DNA of 64,000 bases, taken from the NCBI GenBank assembly GCA_029532415.1, contig JAQOTA010000054.1, positions 3,596,001-3,660,000 on the forward strand. Reading direction: 5' to 3'. Both the position numbers and the translations under genes were made by a program. Numbering within the stretch: the first letter of the stretch is position 1; every line of letters starts with the position of its first letter. This document shows, in pieces, positions 45,919-58,481 of the stretch. Origin of the DNA: Marasmius tenuissimus (taxonomy: Eukaryota > Basidiomycota > Agaricomycetes > Agaricales > Marasmiaceae). The notes beneath the pieces were generated by a model. That model was given only the letters and a program-made list of their open reading frames with translations, had not been told where the DNA came from and did no database searches.

Positions 45919-48900
45919 TATCTCCGCCAGGCTCGAGCCAAGGAAAAAATGGAATCCTACGCTCGAGATGACGAGAGATAAGGAAAGTGTGGACCGTCGT
46001 GAGATGATAGTGGTAGAGGTCGGAGATGATAGGTTGAAAAGTGGGGCTTGATTTGGCTGCTCTGGTTCACCTGACACATATCATCGCCGCTAACGTCCGC
46101 ATCTGTGGGAGCCTGACAGTGACCGTGAACGCCGTCTGCACCTTACCGGTGATCATCATGGCACTCAGATCCCTCTGCCAAGATGGCAGACTCGAAACCA
46201 CTCTCTTCGCAACCGCTCATGGCAGACGCTCTCATCGATGACCACTCTGCAAAACGTCTCTTCGTCGTAGCGCGTGGGGTGAAACAATGGTTCGAGCCTA
46301 CGTCCAAGATGATGATGACTCCCCTGGCTTTTCACAGTGCACACCCTGGCGTGAAGAGTCCCGACTTTGATTGATATAGGTCTTCCCATGCAAAATCGAT
46401 GACAAACTCACCTTTTGAGCTTCAAGCCAGCCCGATGCACTCTTAAGTCTACAGCACCATGAATCATCCGCTCTGGGTGGTAACTACGAGCGTAAAGTGT
46501 GAGAAAACTTACATAAGATACTCATGGCCGCTTTGACTCTCCGGGCGCCTATGTACCTTACCAGAGCACTACCACCAATGACCATTCAAGAAAGCGCAGA
46601 CAGAAGTTGAACACGTTCAACATGGCATCGATTATCTGGGCCTGGCAGGAGATTTCATTCAGATTGCTGTTCGACGTCATCCGTATCAGTCTCTTCAAAG
46701 TTGGTGAGTTTTTCGCCACTGGTTTCTCGAACTTACCAACCAGCTTAGGACTGGTGGGCTGGAGTGCTGACGGAGGCGGTCTGTACCTTAATTGTTCCCT
46801 TTGAATGAGCGAGTGTGGACGGCGGACTTCCTGAGTCCTCCCGTAAACGTGTAAACCCTCGAATAAATATGAGTGATGATATCTCCTCGCCCGAATGCGA
46901 GCTCGAGCCTTAGTATGTGACCCTCGTTCGTGGACTCTATCCATAGGCTTGGTTTTTTCGCAGCCCTCTGACGCTTTCTCCTAAGATCTTCTCAGAACGG
47001 CTCCTTTACTGGATGCATCACGCACAGCAGAGCGCTATGTAGATCAAACGGTCAGAAAGAGCCCCATCTCCAATCTCGGTAAGTATTAACGATTCGTGAT
47101 GGCCGGTTTCCTAAGTTTACCCACTAGATACGGGAATATTACAGCAGCATCGTTCCAATATAAGTGTTTTTGGAACCCTCAAACCCAGGTCTGGAACACA
47201 CGATCCTCGCACTCCTTGCTGCCAAACAGGGGTTTGTTTTCTTGTGTGAGGGTCGATTTGGGCTACGTTCGAACGCCGATCAGCATTCAGCGGTCCTAGC
47301 TTGATTCAGAAAACAGCCAATCCCCATACCCAACCCCCACGTTTGGTCTTGGTTGGATGGATATCTTCAACAACGTTTCGGCAATGACCGCGGAGAAGTG
47401 TCGATAGCTGAATATCTGCCCGCCCATATGCCAACGAAGTCCACTTCAGTATCCGGTGATTAGTACTGAGCTAAATGTATCATTTGATGCCCAACAATGA
47501 TAAATATGCCCGAGGTAAGTTGCGAAGAAGGCCTACTGATGCGAACAGGGAGAATCTACGAGGATTTAGAGTTCAGTGTTCAACTCGGATACAATCCAGT
47601 CGGTCCCGGTGCAGAAGTCCTCGACCAGACGAACTTGACCGTCAAAACGTCTCCCCTCTGCGTCGTAATCCTCGTCTTGATTGCATCTTGCTACACTCCC
47701 TCTATGCGAACAGTATAGGACCACCCCGACTTACACGTACAAGATTCCGAGTTTTGGCAAGCCCCACCCCCCCATCACCCCATCAACGACAATCGACTGC
47801 CCAGTGATATGCGACGAAGCGGCACTCGCGAAGAATATGATAGCGGCTGAACAAATCTCTCATCAATACAACCACTCACATGTCGGGAATGTTTACCACG
47901 TACTAGTGATGCCTTCTGGTCTGCCGGAATGACCCAGGGGAATCTGGTGTGATGGGTCATGACATAGGGACTGTCAGGAGGGCTGGAGTCGCTCCAAATA
48001 AACTAGGAAAGCATCAGCAAAACTTCCCAGCGGCGCAGTATTGGACGAAACACCTTGGATACGATCCCGGTGTAACAATATTTACACGGACACCGTGGGG
48101 GTATAGACAAGCTTCAAGAATCTTCGAGGTGCTCGAGACCTGGCTTTGCTGTAGATTAAGCTCAAGTCGCGTCGGACAGAGAACGTAAGTGACTGTCTCT
48201 GAAACAAATCTCGGAGCTGTTGCTTACCGGGTATGCCCCAATGAGGGTTCTCGTCCCCCGACGGCATATTCAACTCTACAAGCTTGTCCGGGTCCTCCTT
48301 CTTGGTGATGTCAGCGATGCAGCTGAAGTTAATGTTACAAAATAGCCACAAATAACTGGAGCTTCCTGGAACGTACGATCTTCTGCCGTCGGGTTTGATG
48401 GCGTTCGACTTGTCGGCTGGTTCTGAGAGTTTCTTCTCTCTCTCCGGCCCGTGATATATACAGATCAACATCGACGACGATCTCAAACGCGTCCTGGAGT
48501 ACTTGCCTCTTTCAGCTCCTCACTTCACGAAACCTTCTACAAACCATGGTCCCATCCCGGAGCCGCCCCCTGGACAAACGAACGATGGTGAGCAATGCAA
48601 TCACCATCATCAAGACGCAAGAGCCAATCAGTGATCACTACGACTCTTCCGCTGACATTGAATAGGGACTCCATCGCTGTATGGTGCTTCGTGATACTGA
48701 TCGTGCTAGAAATCTGATGCGGGGGACGACTGGGCCTTTCGGAAGTTTTCAGTGAGTTTAATCTATCTTCCTTAAGAGAAATAGATTGAATGTGTTGATC
48801 ATGCCTGATGACTTCCTAAGTGGGACTCCATGCCCACAGAGAAGTAGTTGTGTTGGGCTCTCACAAGGCCGGCAGTTGTTTACATTTACAGACAATCATC

Positions 48901-49197
48901 AAGGCTTCTCAGCATGGCCAAAATTTCGTGGAACCCAGAGTTGCCGTAAAATGCTCGAGCGTCCCGCTTGACCGTGTAGGAATCTCATGCTTGGCCACTG
49001 CGCTTCGAAACTGATCGAAACCTATCTTACGATACGGAGCCGTGGCTCTTTTTTTTTTGATTTTGTACTTATCCAGCAGTTCCCGTCCGATTCACGGTAC
49101 AATGGCAGTTTATATACCAAGTTTGTCCTTGGAGCTTTTCAACCTTCCCAGTTTCGCCTAACAACTCGAAGGCCATCCTCCGCCGTCGTCGTTCCAA
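45919..49197. other. Unresolved 3.3-kb interval
   Basis: Scattered frames have some coding sense: MADSKPLSSQPLMADALIDD at about 46183, FPAAQYWTKHLGYDPGVTIF at about 48020, and LHRCMVLRDTDRARNLMRGT at about 48667-48750. I could not join them into one model or recognise a family. It may hold a small intron-rich gene or a decayed one. The left end is the promoter of NLR 3. Confidence 0.35.
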
Positions 49198-51323
49198 ATG
49201 GTCTCGCTGGATGACGGGTAAGTCTACGAGTGTAACTATCAATCGCAGGGTACATACATCTCACACACAACAGATATGGTGCCCTCTACGTCGGCGAGTT
49301 TTCGACTGGTTGCTGACGGTTGGGTATGAGATCTGACTTCTTCTCTCTATTCCAGGACTTGTTCTGTGCACTCTGTGAGTCCCTTTACCGTTCCCTACCC
49401 GACACTGACTGTTCACTATGTATACACAGATTGCATGGAGGTTTGTGTCTTTCCTTTTCAGGTTCTTGTTCTTATTCCGCTCCGCAGTTACACTTTCACA
49501 AGCATGGCACTTCTACAGCAACCAGTCACAGGTCTTCAAAGATCCTCTCGGTCTCAAAGCCTTGGCGAGTCTGATCTATTTCTGCTAAGAAAGTATCTCA
49601 ACTCTTTGCGTACGCAGGTCGCTGGAGTAGTGGCGCTAGACTTCATCCATCAAGTTTGCACAACTCACTGGCGTGAGTCTCCTCGCACGTCTCATAACCT
49701 CCGGGGACCAACTTATTCATTTCGTTCTACCTGCGTACATAGTCTACATGACCCTCGTCACGAATTTCGGTGTCACAGAAAAACTCGCTTTCCTTCCGCC
49801 GTGCGTCTCCGAGCCGATCACACAGCTACGATTCATTCTCATACTCGAGCCGTCCTTTGCAGGAGTTACCTGGTGTGTTCCAGTTGGATGTAGCGTATTG
49901 TTCCCTGACTAAAACATAATGGCAAGGGAATGGCGATTCCGACGGTAAGCACTTAGTACTCACGGGCGACTGCGATTCGGTGATATTGTGCAAACTCTTG
50001 GAAAAACCCAGGGATTCGTCACTTTCCTTGTCCAAAAGTGCGTCTCCCAGGAACATCGCCTCTGTAGATTCAGTCTCCTAACCAGTTGCTTAGCTTTTAT
50101 GTGTGGCGGATTTGGAAGCGTAAGTCTGAGTTTCCCCTTCCGAAGACTAGTAGTGCTTGACGCGGTTGAGACAGTTTCGAACAAAAATTGGCTCGTTCCC
50201 GGTTTTATCGTACGTTCCCCTTCTCAATCTTCACGCTGTTGGAAACTCATAACGGCGTCCACTGCTTAGTTCTTTTGTACCTGCGGCCAAGAGGGTTTGT
50301 CTTAAATCCCCTAGTCTATGAAAGGCGGCTTTCCCAAACTGACTTTCCTTCCTTGCTTCAGCACTCCAATTATGTACGTATCGAGCCCCTCCGTCGTAGG
50401 CTTGTTCACACGACTCACTTCAACTCACAGACTCGATGTCGCTCGTGTGGGTTCTTTCTTGCATTCGAAATGGACCTCGTTGAAATTCTTCTTCAATAGG
50501 GCGCGGAATCCCGATTCCTCAACCTTCACAGGGACGATGACGACCATCGTCATCGGTGTGAATGGTATGGGTGCAAGTATAGACGTAGTCATCGCTATTG
50601 CAATGCTACTCCTTCTCTATGTCAGGAGAACAAGAATTATTAGGCAAGCCCCCCTCCCCCCATTCTTTCTCTCCACGCCCCTTACATTCGTGTTTCCAGG
50701 ACCAATCGAATGCTTCGCCAGATTGTGAGTCCAACTTGTGAAAAGATCATCTGGGACTACCTTTGACCCACGTTTATCCCGCCATCCCCCTCTATCAACT
50801 TTAGGCAATTTATTCTGTGACGACCGGAGCAACCACTAGGTTAGCACATCAACAAACTTGCTAGATTCTTTGTCACTCACATAACCGACAAGTCTTTGTG
50901 CAATTCTGGTATTTGTGTCGGCCCTCACCCTTCCCGGAAACTGGGTCCTGACGTTCTATCTGATGCTAACCCGAAGTGAGTAGTCTGGGCGGCTCTGTTG
51001 TTAAAATACTAACAATCAATCCCCCACATCTAAGTGTACTCCAACTCACTTCTCGGTCCGTAAACCAGTCCCCGACCGGCACTCGTACACTCACCATCAG
51101 TTTAGCCACGCTGAATGTCCGCGACTCCATACGCTCCGTTGCAGGTACTAGTGGTATAATAGGCGACTCCGGCATCGTCCCTGCGAATCCCACAACTCCT
51201 GCCACGGTGACCGTAGGCTCATCATATCACCTGAATGACCTCAAAAGAGCTGCGTCCTCGGAGCATCAGGTTGAGGGAATCTCTATCAAGGTGGACAGGA
51301 GGACGGAGGTCGGAGAGTTTTGA
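49198..51323 (+). CDS. DUF6534-type multi-pass membrane protein
   Basis: Member of a large agaricomycete family of integral membrane proteins of unknown function. The start MVSLDDG at 49198 is followed by many tiny exons. Recognisable blocks: FLFLFRSAVTLSQAWHFYSN with FKDPLGLKALASLIYF, VVALDFIHQVCTTHW, IVYMTLVTNFGVTEKLAFLP, GASIDVVIAIAMLLLLYVRR, AIYSVTTGATT, CAILVFVSALTLPGNWVLTF and then MYSNSLLGPLATLNVRDSIR. The last join uses a 41-base intron (GTAAAC to CAG at about 51060-51100), which removes what first looks like a stop. The cytosolic tail is Ser/Thr-rich and ends VDRRTEVGEF. About ten introns; boundaries in the first third are uncertain. Confidence 0.72.
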
Positions 51324-52447
51324 GGTTGGAACGAGGTCGAACATCATCAGGTCCTCATGTACTTGCTCCATGGATGATGTAAAGGAAAATTGACCGTAAT
51401 CTGTGCAGCGTACTCGCTTCAGCCTAGACACTCAGTACTCGGAGCGCCATTGAGTGCAAGATTATGGTCCCAAATGCTGGAATGGGGCCCGACTCAATCA
51501 ATCACTCATCGACATCGTCCAATGTCAGGCATGCTACTTTAATGAGGAACTGCGTCGGCGGGAGTAGTGATTCACAAAGAGCGCGTCTGAAAGCAAACTC
51601 GCCTGTTGAGTACATACAGAGGTACCGCCCTCATCATACAAACAAAAAGGTCATCATATGTAGTCTGGGTGGAGACTACCTCTTGAGATTCTTGAAGCTA
51701 ATTTGATGCACCCGAGAGACCTTTCGAGTCTACAGCACGGCTATGGATTATCGATGATTATCCGCTGATCCGGAAAACTACAGTTGTGGTGCCGCTAGCA
51801 ATAGACTATGTGAGAGAAAAGTTAACAAAGTGTTTGTTTCTTTGTTTCTTGGAACCCTCAGATGTCCCGATTCTTACGTAACTTTAGCGGGTTAAGTCCG
51901 ACACAGCCACAACCCTCCTTGTTTCAAACCACCACGACGCAAAGCGAAATCCCGTACATTAGGCCATAGGAAGTCACTAGCTTGACGAATAGATTTTGTT
52001 CATGCTTCAAATTCGATCCGAGCTTCTGGCACAGTCTTTCTTGCCGCACGAGTTGGCACACTACGAATGCGAATGGTGAGCCGTAGTCATGATAGGCGAA
52101 GATCAGTGTTTCCTGGAATCTGCTTCAAAAGTGCAGTCTGTTCATCGAGTACTCTGATATTTCTCTTCAGGGTTCGTTTTCTTGAAGTCCAGGTATCTTC
52201 TGAATATGGAGGCAGGCCCTGTGGGCGAGCAGGTGGGGGACAAGCGCATTGTTGTGTTGGGTAGACTCGGAGCACGGTTTGTTCCCCCCGCTTATCGGCC
52301 AACCCCATTCATAAACCTCTTACTTTGATTCGGTCCAATCGGCTTCACGTCAGCGTCAGGATGTATTGTAGCTGTGCTCGGCCTCATCACCGCTCTCACT
52401 CTTGCTCTCACTTGGTTCCCGCTTTTCACCAATTTCAATTTACAGCG
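51324..52447. other. Intergenic, about 1.1 kb, no gene seen
   Basis: No repeat or exon recognised; promoter of the kinase fusion gene at its right end. Confidence 0.35.
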
Positions 52448-55400
52448 ATGGTGTTTTCTACACACTTGACACAGACGACCATCTTGCCCAAAGAATGCTC
52501 TTGCACTGAGATCGCAGGTGCCAGGGTAAACTTGGATTCCGGCGGTGCAATATCGGAACAAGTGACCAAGTGAGTTGACTCTTGTATGTATTAAGACTTG
52601 AAGCTAACGTTGTCAGGTCATGGACGATTCCCAGTTATGCTCTCAGCGACTCAAATGAGCTCATCGCATACCTCAGAAGCTATGGGCACGAAGCGCAGAA
52701 AGCCATGGATCTCGTTCCTTGGGAAGCCGCACCTTCGCTTATGGACATGATTCAACTTGTACGTTCCGAAGATACCACGAATAGTCGTTACTCAGCAGAC
52801 CTTTATAGCACTTGGATAGTGCAGGCAGTCACGAAGACCGCGACCTCCGCAAAGCTTGTATCCAATGCCTTCTTCGTCTGAACAAATACCACTTTTCCCT
52901 AAGTCCCTCGCTATATCTTGCGAATGTTATGAAGGACGGGTCGCATCCAATCGCTGCCGGCGGGTTTGCTGTGGGTCATACCTCAACTGTCAAATCCAAA
53001 CCATCTCACACAATTTCATTTAGGACATCTGGAGGGGGCGTCTCGAGGATGATCAATCGGTTTGCCTCAAGGTTTTGCGCATCTACACTGGGAACTTCGA
53101 CAAGAACAAGATAATAAGGGTACGTTGGCTTGTACGAACACTCAACTTATCATATTCAAAAACCGTACAATGACGGAACTTCTAGGATTTGGGCAACGAG
53201 GTTCTCATCTGGCGCCAACTTCGTCATCCAAATGTCCATGAATTCCTTGGAGTCACAAGCGAGCTGTTCAAGCCAAGCTACTGCATCGTCTCACCTTGGA
53301 TGGCGAACGGAGATGTGATGTCCTATTGTCGTCAACGTAATTCGAGTCTCGACGTCAAGGTTGCGATGGTGCGGCACTACCAAGTTGGACCGAGCTTCTG
53401 AAAAAACTGGTGGCCTTGTAGATGCAAGAATCCTGTGAGGGCCTACGATACCTTCATGAATACAATCCTCCAATAGTACACAGTGACATCAAAAGTGTAC
53501 GTTGAACTTTCATCCTGACCTTCCAGAGTCTCACCGATTCCTTTATCATCATAGATGAACATCCTTGTCTCCGACGATGGTCACTGTCGAATTAGCGACT
53601 TCGGACTCTCTACCATCGAAAACGACTCGCCAGAAGGGCGCGTCAGTGACAGCACAAGCCGGGCAGCAATGCGAGGATCGATTCCCTGGCTCGCGCCAGA
53701 GTTGATGAATCCCGGTGGTGTCGAGTCGCCAAACCGAACAACAAGGGATATCTATGCACTGGGGTGTACAATGTACGAGGTACGTTAGCATCTTAGCTTC
53801 TGTGTTGTTTGCACGAGGCTGACCGTCCTATAGCTACTCGCTGGAAGTCCTCCATTCTCTGACAGGAAGATGGACCCTCAGATTATGATCGCGGTCTTGA
53901 GTGGCTTGAGACCGACACGACCAGCGGGATGCCCTGACCAGCTCTGGACGATCATTGAAAATTGCTGGACCGAGGACTCTGGATCGCGACCTGTTGCGTC
54001 CCAAGTGACCTCTCTTTTGGTTAAAGTGACGTTTCCTACGCCTGAGTCCGACACACAGCACACCCAGACTTGTTTGTCTGATCACAATGACCTATATCTC
54101 CCCAATGTGCAACAGGAGGATGACTCGAGCCACACGGTTGAGAGCTCTCAACAGCAGCAACCGAATCAATCGCCGCAGACGCCCTTCTCCGACCATCAAA
54201 CGCCGTTCAACTTGAGGTTATCGATACCATTGACCTCATACTCCGATACGCCACGTTCACATGCATTCCTCCGGGCGCCACCCACACAGACAACAAGTTT
54301 CGGTCAGACCCTTAGTCCGAGTCCAACACTTTACAGCTTACCACCGATGACAAACGACGACGAGAGCCAGAATCCATCACATGTTACTCAACCATTGTCG
54401 CCGAGAGCTATAGATGCACACCTACAGCCTCCATCAAGCAAGGGTATGCGCAAGGTCAACCAAAAGGGCAAGACGTGAGCTACCACTCCTCCCGCTGTTT
54501 TCTTCTATTGACTTCGACCATGTAAGGTTCATTACGAGGGGTGCCTGTTTACGCTGTAAAGGCCTCAAGAACCTATACAGGTACAAGACCAACACAGACC
54601 GATGCGTGCGGTGTGCGAATGGTGGCCATGAATGCACACTATCTGGAAGAAAGAACCGAGGAGCTGAAGCACGGCTGTGAGTCCAGTTCTCAATCTGGCT
54701 TCACCCTCTAGCTCACGTTGGACTCCAGGGAACGCCAGCGGCTTCTTGCCAAGATCCAAAAACAGGCAGAGACGATTGAAAAGCTCAAGTCCTTATTGGC
54801 TAATGCGGCGAACATTCTCAATTCACCTGTCTCCGATGACCTCCCCAGCCCCCCTTCTCCCTTCCCCTCTGTTGTAACGGATCTGGAGGCGGCAAGCGTA
54901 GCCTCCTATGAACTCCCCAGCCTCCCTGAGAGTAGGGCCGACTCACCGGTCTCCGATGACCTCTACTCGTTGAGATCGAGAATACCATGCAGTCTTTCTC
55001 TTGCGCGTAGCGACTATTCCAGCAGCAGCTCTTCCGTTGCTTCTGTTGAAGAGGATGCGGAGGTCGGTAGTGATGTTGATGAAGGGAACATGGACGACCT
55101 TGAGACCGAAAGCATGGCCGTTGAGACCGGAAGCATGGAAGACCTGGTTGCCGAGACTGATTCTAGGTCTTCTGGACTGGACTACAATACTCCCCCAACA
55201 TTGAATGAACTCACTTATGGACCAGCATTTGTACACATGTCGGAGGAGAGTCCGAACTATCCCCTTCCCATCTCCATTGATCTTGACTTTTCTTTGGCGG
55301 CCCTCACTCCCCTTGAATTGGTTTCAGTTGTCTTTTCCCCGATGTCCCCGATGTCCCCGAGTCTTTGTCGGTCAGTTAGCGACGTCCCCAGCCCCCCTTC

Positions 55401-55590
55401 TTCCCTCTCCTCTGTTCTTTCTGTTATCAGTATTGATGATGATGAAGGGGGCATGGACTACACACCGGACCCTATATGGGACGACATCTCCGTCCAAGAC
55501 GCCTGGAAAGGATTTAGATTGAGAGTTGGCACGTCGGAACTCACCGGTGTCCCGTCTGCGCTCGAGATCTTGACGCCCATCATAGACTAG
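52448..55590 (+). CDS. TKL-type protein kinase fused to a degenerate Zn2Cys6-like domain
   Basis: The N-terminal helical region (MVFSTHLTQTT start at 52448; later RDLRKACIQCLLRLNKYHFS) is typical of agaricomycete TKL kinases. The kinase domain, over several exons, shows GGFADIWRGRL, VCLKVLRIYTG, LIWRQLRHPNVHEFLGV, IVHSDIKSMNILV (HSD in place of HRD), ISDFGLST, GSIPWLAPELM and DIYALGCTMYE. A Ser/Pro/Gln-rich linker leads to GACLRCKGLKNLYRYKTNTD then CVRCANGGHEC and GRK (about 54540-54660). This is a zinc-cluster layout in which the third Cys position is occupied by Tyr. A coiled segment (LLAKIQKQAETIEKLKSLL) and a long acidic Ser-rich tail follow, ending near GFRLRVGTSELTGV. The stop is at 55588-55590. 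Kinase-zinc-cluster fusions of this type recur in agaricomycetes; function unknown. Confidence 0.8.
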
Positions 55591-56212
55591 GCAAAAAAAA
55601 ATCACACGTTGAGTCTCTCGGTGTCGTGGTAATAATCGTGTACTCGACCCCTCAGCGCCAGCTTTCGTAGATAGAAGTAACGCGTTGGTCGTGTACTGTG
55701 GAGTATACCATTCGTATATTCTCGGTGGTTGATATCCGCTTTTTCTGTTTTCATGAAGCCTGAATGCAGACAATGTTCATGTTCGTGTCGGGAGGAGAAT
55801 CTTGAACACTCGATCCACCCCCTTCTCACGCACGAATCACGATCAGGGCCTTGCATTCTCAGGACGCGTGAGCTGAAACAACTGCTCAAATCATGACTTT
55901 GAAGTGGGAAGCGAGGACAACGTATTTGAATGGGCCTTCGCCACATGGAAGTGCCGGGTTGTTCATCTGATTCTTTGAGGACACGGATTCGAACCCTGGT
56001 GGCGTCAATAAAGCCGAGAGATGGGTTACTTTTGCGACACAGCCCCCGTTCAAGAATAGAATATAAATTTTATTTTTGGCTTTGTTTTCGCATGAAGTAA
56101 AGTCCGGATACTGGGTTTACATTTGAATTTGTGAGATCAATATTCAGATTTGTGGTTCGCGGAGTACAGTACATAAAAGAGCGTCTGTCCTTCCAGCATC
56201 GATTCCTCCTCC
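55591..56212. other. Intergenic between convergent genes
   Basis: About 620 bases with no gene recognised. Confidence 0.35.
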
Positions 56213-56851
56213 TTAGTAGACCGACACGGGTTTGCCAATGCAGTCCGTAGAAGCTGTAATCAAGCAAGAAATAAGCGCCTAACGTGAGGAAGGGTCGACC
56301 GATAAAATACGCACATCCCGGCTGAACCGTGACTGAGGCGGTCTGACTCGTAGCACCGTTGCTGTCACGGAGGAGGAACCCAAGATTGGTACCGGCTTGA
56401 AAGTTGACTTTCCAAGTCAACGAGTGTCCCGACTGTTCAGGGAGCTGCTCAAGGGCAGGGCCAGAGGGGTTGTTGCCATCTTGGACACTCTGCAAAAATT
56501 TGTATGAGGGCTCCAGACTCCGGATGTCGGGATGGGATTGTAAGAGGATACTTACGACGAAGTAAGGCGCTAATTTCAAAAAAAAAACGACCCATTGTCA
56601 GCGTGGATCTGGGACTGCCGACGGGTAGGTAGTAGGCGAATCACCCTTTCCTCCACTCCAACGGAGCTTAACAGGTTCGCAGGTAACCAATTTCACGCTA
56701 AACACAACGGGAAGAAAGTCATTAAAATTTATCTCACTACAGGTAACAAGAGAAGAGACCCCGCTTACGGAGTGTTCAGAGTAGGCACCTGACCGAGTAC
56801 TCCAATAGCAGCAGAGAGAACAACGAGGGATTGAATAATGGCGAGTTTCAT
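56213..56851 (-). CDS. Small secreted protein, KNH/Ser-Thr-rich beta-sandwich type, copy 1
   Basis: Short secreted protein of about 120 residues. The start MKLAIIQSLVVLSAAIGVLG at 56851 is a clear signal peptide in its own exon. Later exons read VKLVTCEPVKLRWSGGK, APYFV, SVQDGNNPSGPALEQLPEQS, LTWKVNFQAGTNLGFLLRDS, NGATSQTASVTVQPG and the last STDCIGKPVSVY. The pattern (CEPVxLxW, PYF, LTWxVxxxxGTxxGFxLRDxxG, QSAPVTV-like) is that of KNH-like small secreted proteins common in mushroom-forming fungi, thought to act at the cell wall. Four introns. A tandem paralogue follows at 57785-58481 in the same orientation. Function is inferred from the family only. Confidence 0.78.
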
Positions 56852-57784
56852 GGTCGTTTTTCTTTTCTCAGTGGGAGGGACAACGGGACGATGCTGAGGC
56901 GAACCGGGAAACAAGTGCCCTTTTATCACTCCCTATGCAATTTACAGCTATTGTCAGAACTTCTTGAGGCGGGAACAGCCAAAGTCCCAGCAACAGCTCA
57001 GAGCTGTAACCTCATCTCGGGAGGTATTTCCGGGCTTCAGTGGGCTGGGATCACGCCCGGCGCCGTAGACTCAGGCTGCGATGATCCTCTGCTGTTTTGG
57101 CTTCTCCCGTCTGTGATGATCGATTATTACCCGGCACGTATGAATGATAGATCGATTTCAATTTGCTAACGCAGAGACATGTGGTACTATGTGCAGGTGG
57201 GGGTATTCTTAGCCTACACGGCGAATCCAAAATAAGGCCTTTTCAGGCCCAGTCCACCATGATCCACCCCGCTCCTTTCGAGTCATCGTCAACGGCATTT
57301 TTCAAAGCCATTTTATATACCATATTCAATCGACAGGCCCTCAGAATGGGCGCACGGCCCCGTCAAAAATATGAGGCCTGGGGCTGGGGCTTCAAGTCTA
57401 CAAACCCGGGCGACTAAACAAAATTTCTTGGGCGCGAACGACCGAGATCAAACAGCGTTAAGCAATCATTCGACCTTCAGCCTCATTTAGCCACGCGAAG
57501 CGTGTTCTAAGCTGAGTCGTGACTAGAACTAGTGGCTGAACAGTTATATTTGGTTCAGCCACCAGCGTGGGAACTTGAGAACTTACTTACTATCTACGTC
57601 CCCTGTTTTCGGCGTCTCTTGCCCCAAACTCAATATCTCTTCTTTTTTATGACTTCGCATTGTTGGAGAATAGGCTTATGTTTGAAATTACAAGATTAAC
57701 GTCGGTCGCAACATATCTTTGAGAGGTTTGAGTAGCCATAAGAACACCAATTTTAGTACTAGCATCCAAGATTCCACCTCCACT
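56852..57784. other. Intergenic between the two secreted-protein genes
   Basis: About 930 bases with no gene; one copy of the dispersed 28-bp repeat lies at 57552-57579. Confidence 0.4.
57552..57579 (+). repeat. Dispersed 28-bp repeat, copy 1
   Basis: Core GGTTCAGCCACCAGCGTGGG followed by AACTTGAG. Here GTGGCTGAAC precedes it by about 10 bases, so the unit can fold into a hairpin (GTGGCTGAAC/GTTCAGCCAC). Confidence 0.7.
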
Positions 57785-58481
57785 CTAGTAGTAGATCACC
57801 ACGGGTTTACCAATGCATTCCGTAGAAGCTGTATTCAAAACAAGAAATATAAGCTTCCCAAAGCAAGAGAAGGAGGATCGCTGGATACTACACACCTCCA
57901 GGCTGAACCACAACCGAAGCAGTCTGACTCGTAACCCCACTGCTGTCACGGAGGAGGAAGCCAATACTAGTACCACCTGAAAAGTTGACTTTCCAAGTCA
58001 ACGAGGTGCCCGACTGCTCGGGAAACTGTTCAAGGGCTGGACCAGAGGGGTTGTTGCCGTCTTGAACACTCTGTAAAGTTTTTTGTCAGTGGTCACTACA
58101 TCAGCCTGCTTTCTGATCCGATGTGTGTGTCTCCGGGATGACGACTCATACTCATACTTACGATAAAGTAAGGCGCTAAAAAAAGAATGATGGTTAGTGT
58201 GAACTTGAACTGGACGAGAGAGGGAGGGAGAGGGCGACTCACGCTTTCCTCCACTCCAATGGAGCTTGACAGGCTCGCATGTGACCAGATTGTTACTATT
58301 TTTTTTAAGAAAAAAAACACACAGGGAGGAAAGTCAGAACTTGAGCATCTCACTAGGGAAGAAGAGCAAAAAAAAAAAAAAAAAAAAAACAGACTTACGG
58401 AGTGTTCATGGTGGGGAATCCCTTACCGAGCACTCCAACGGCAGCAGAGAGAACAGCAAGAGATCGAATGGTGAATTTCAT
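57785..58481 (-). CDS. Small secreted protein, KNH/Ser-Thr-rich beta-sandwich type, copy 2
   Basis: Tandem paralogue of the preceding gene with the same exon plan. The signal peptide exon is MKFTIRSLAVLSAAVGVLG (start 58481). Then NNLVTCEPVKLHWSGGK, APYFI, SVQDGNNPSGPALEQFPEQS, LTWKVNFSGGTSIGFLLRDS, GVTSQTASVVVQPG and STECIGKPVVIYY, with the stop at 57785-57787. It differs from copy 1 by conservative changes and has longer introns; the first intron contains a run of about 21 A. Both copies keep two Cys (one in TCEP, one in the final exon), which may form a disulphide. Confidence 0.78.

Noticed and set aside
45403..45981. 192-codon open frame antisense to receptor 3
   Set aside because: It mirrors the NACHT coding exon and has no domain or start context of its own.
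51050..51105. Apparent stop or frameshift in the DUF6534 gene after YSNSLLGP
   Set aside because: A 41-base GT-AG intron (GTAAAC to CAG) removes it and restores LATLNVRDSIR in frame.
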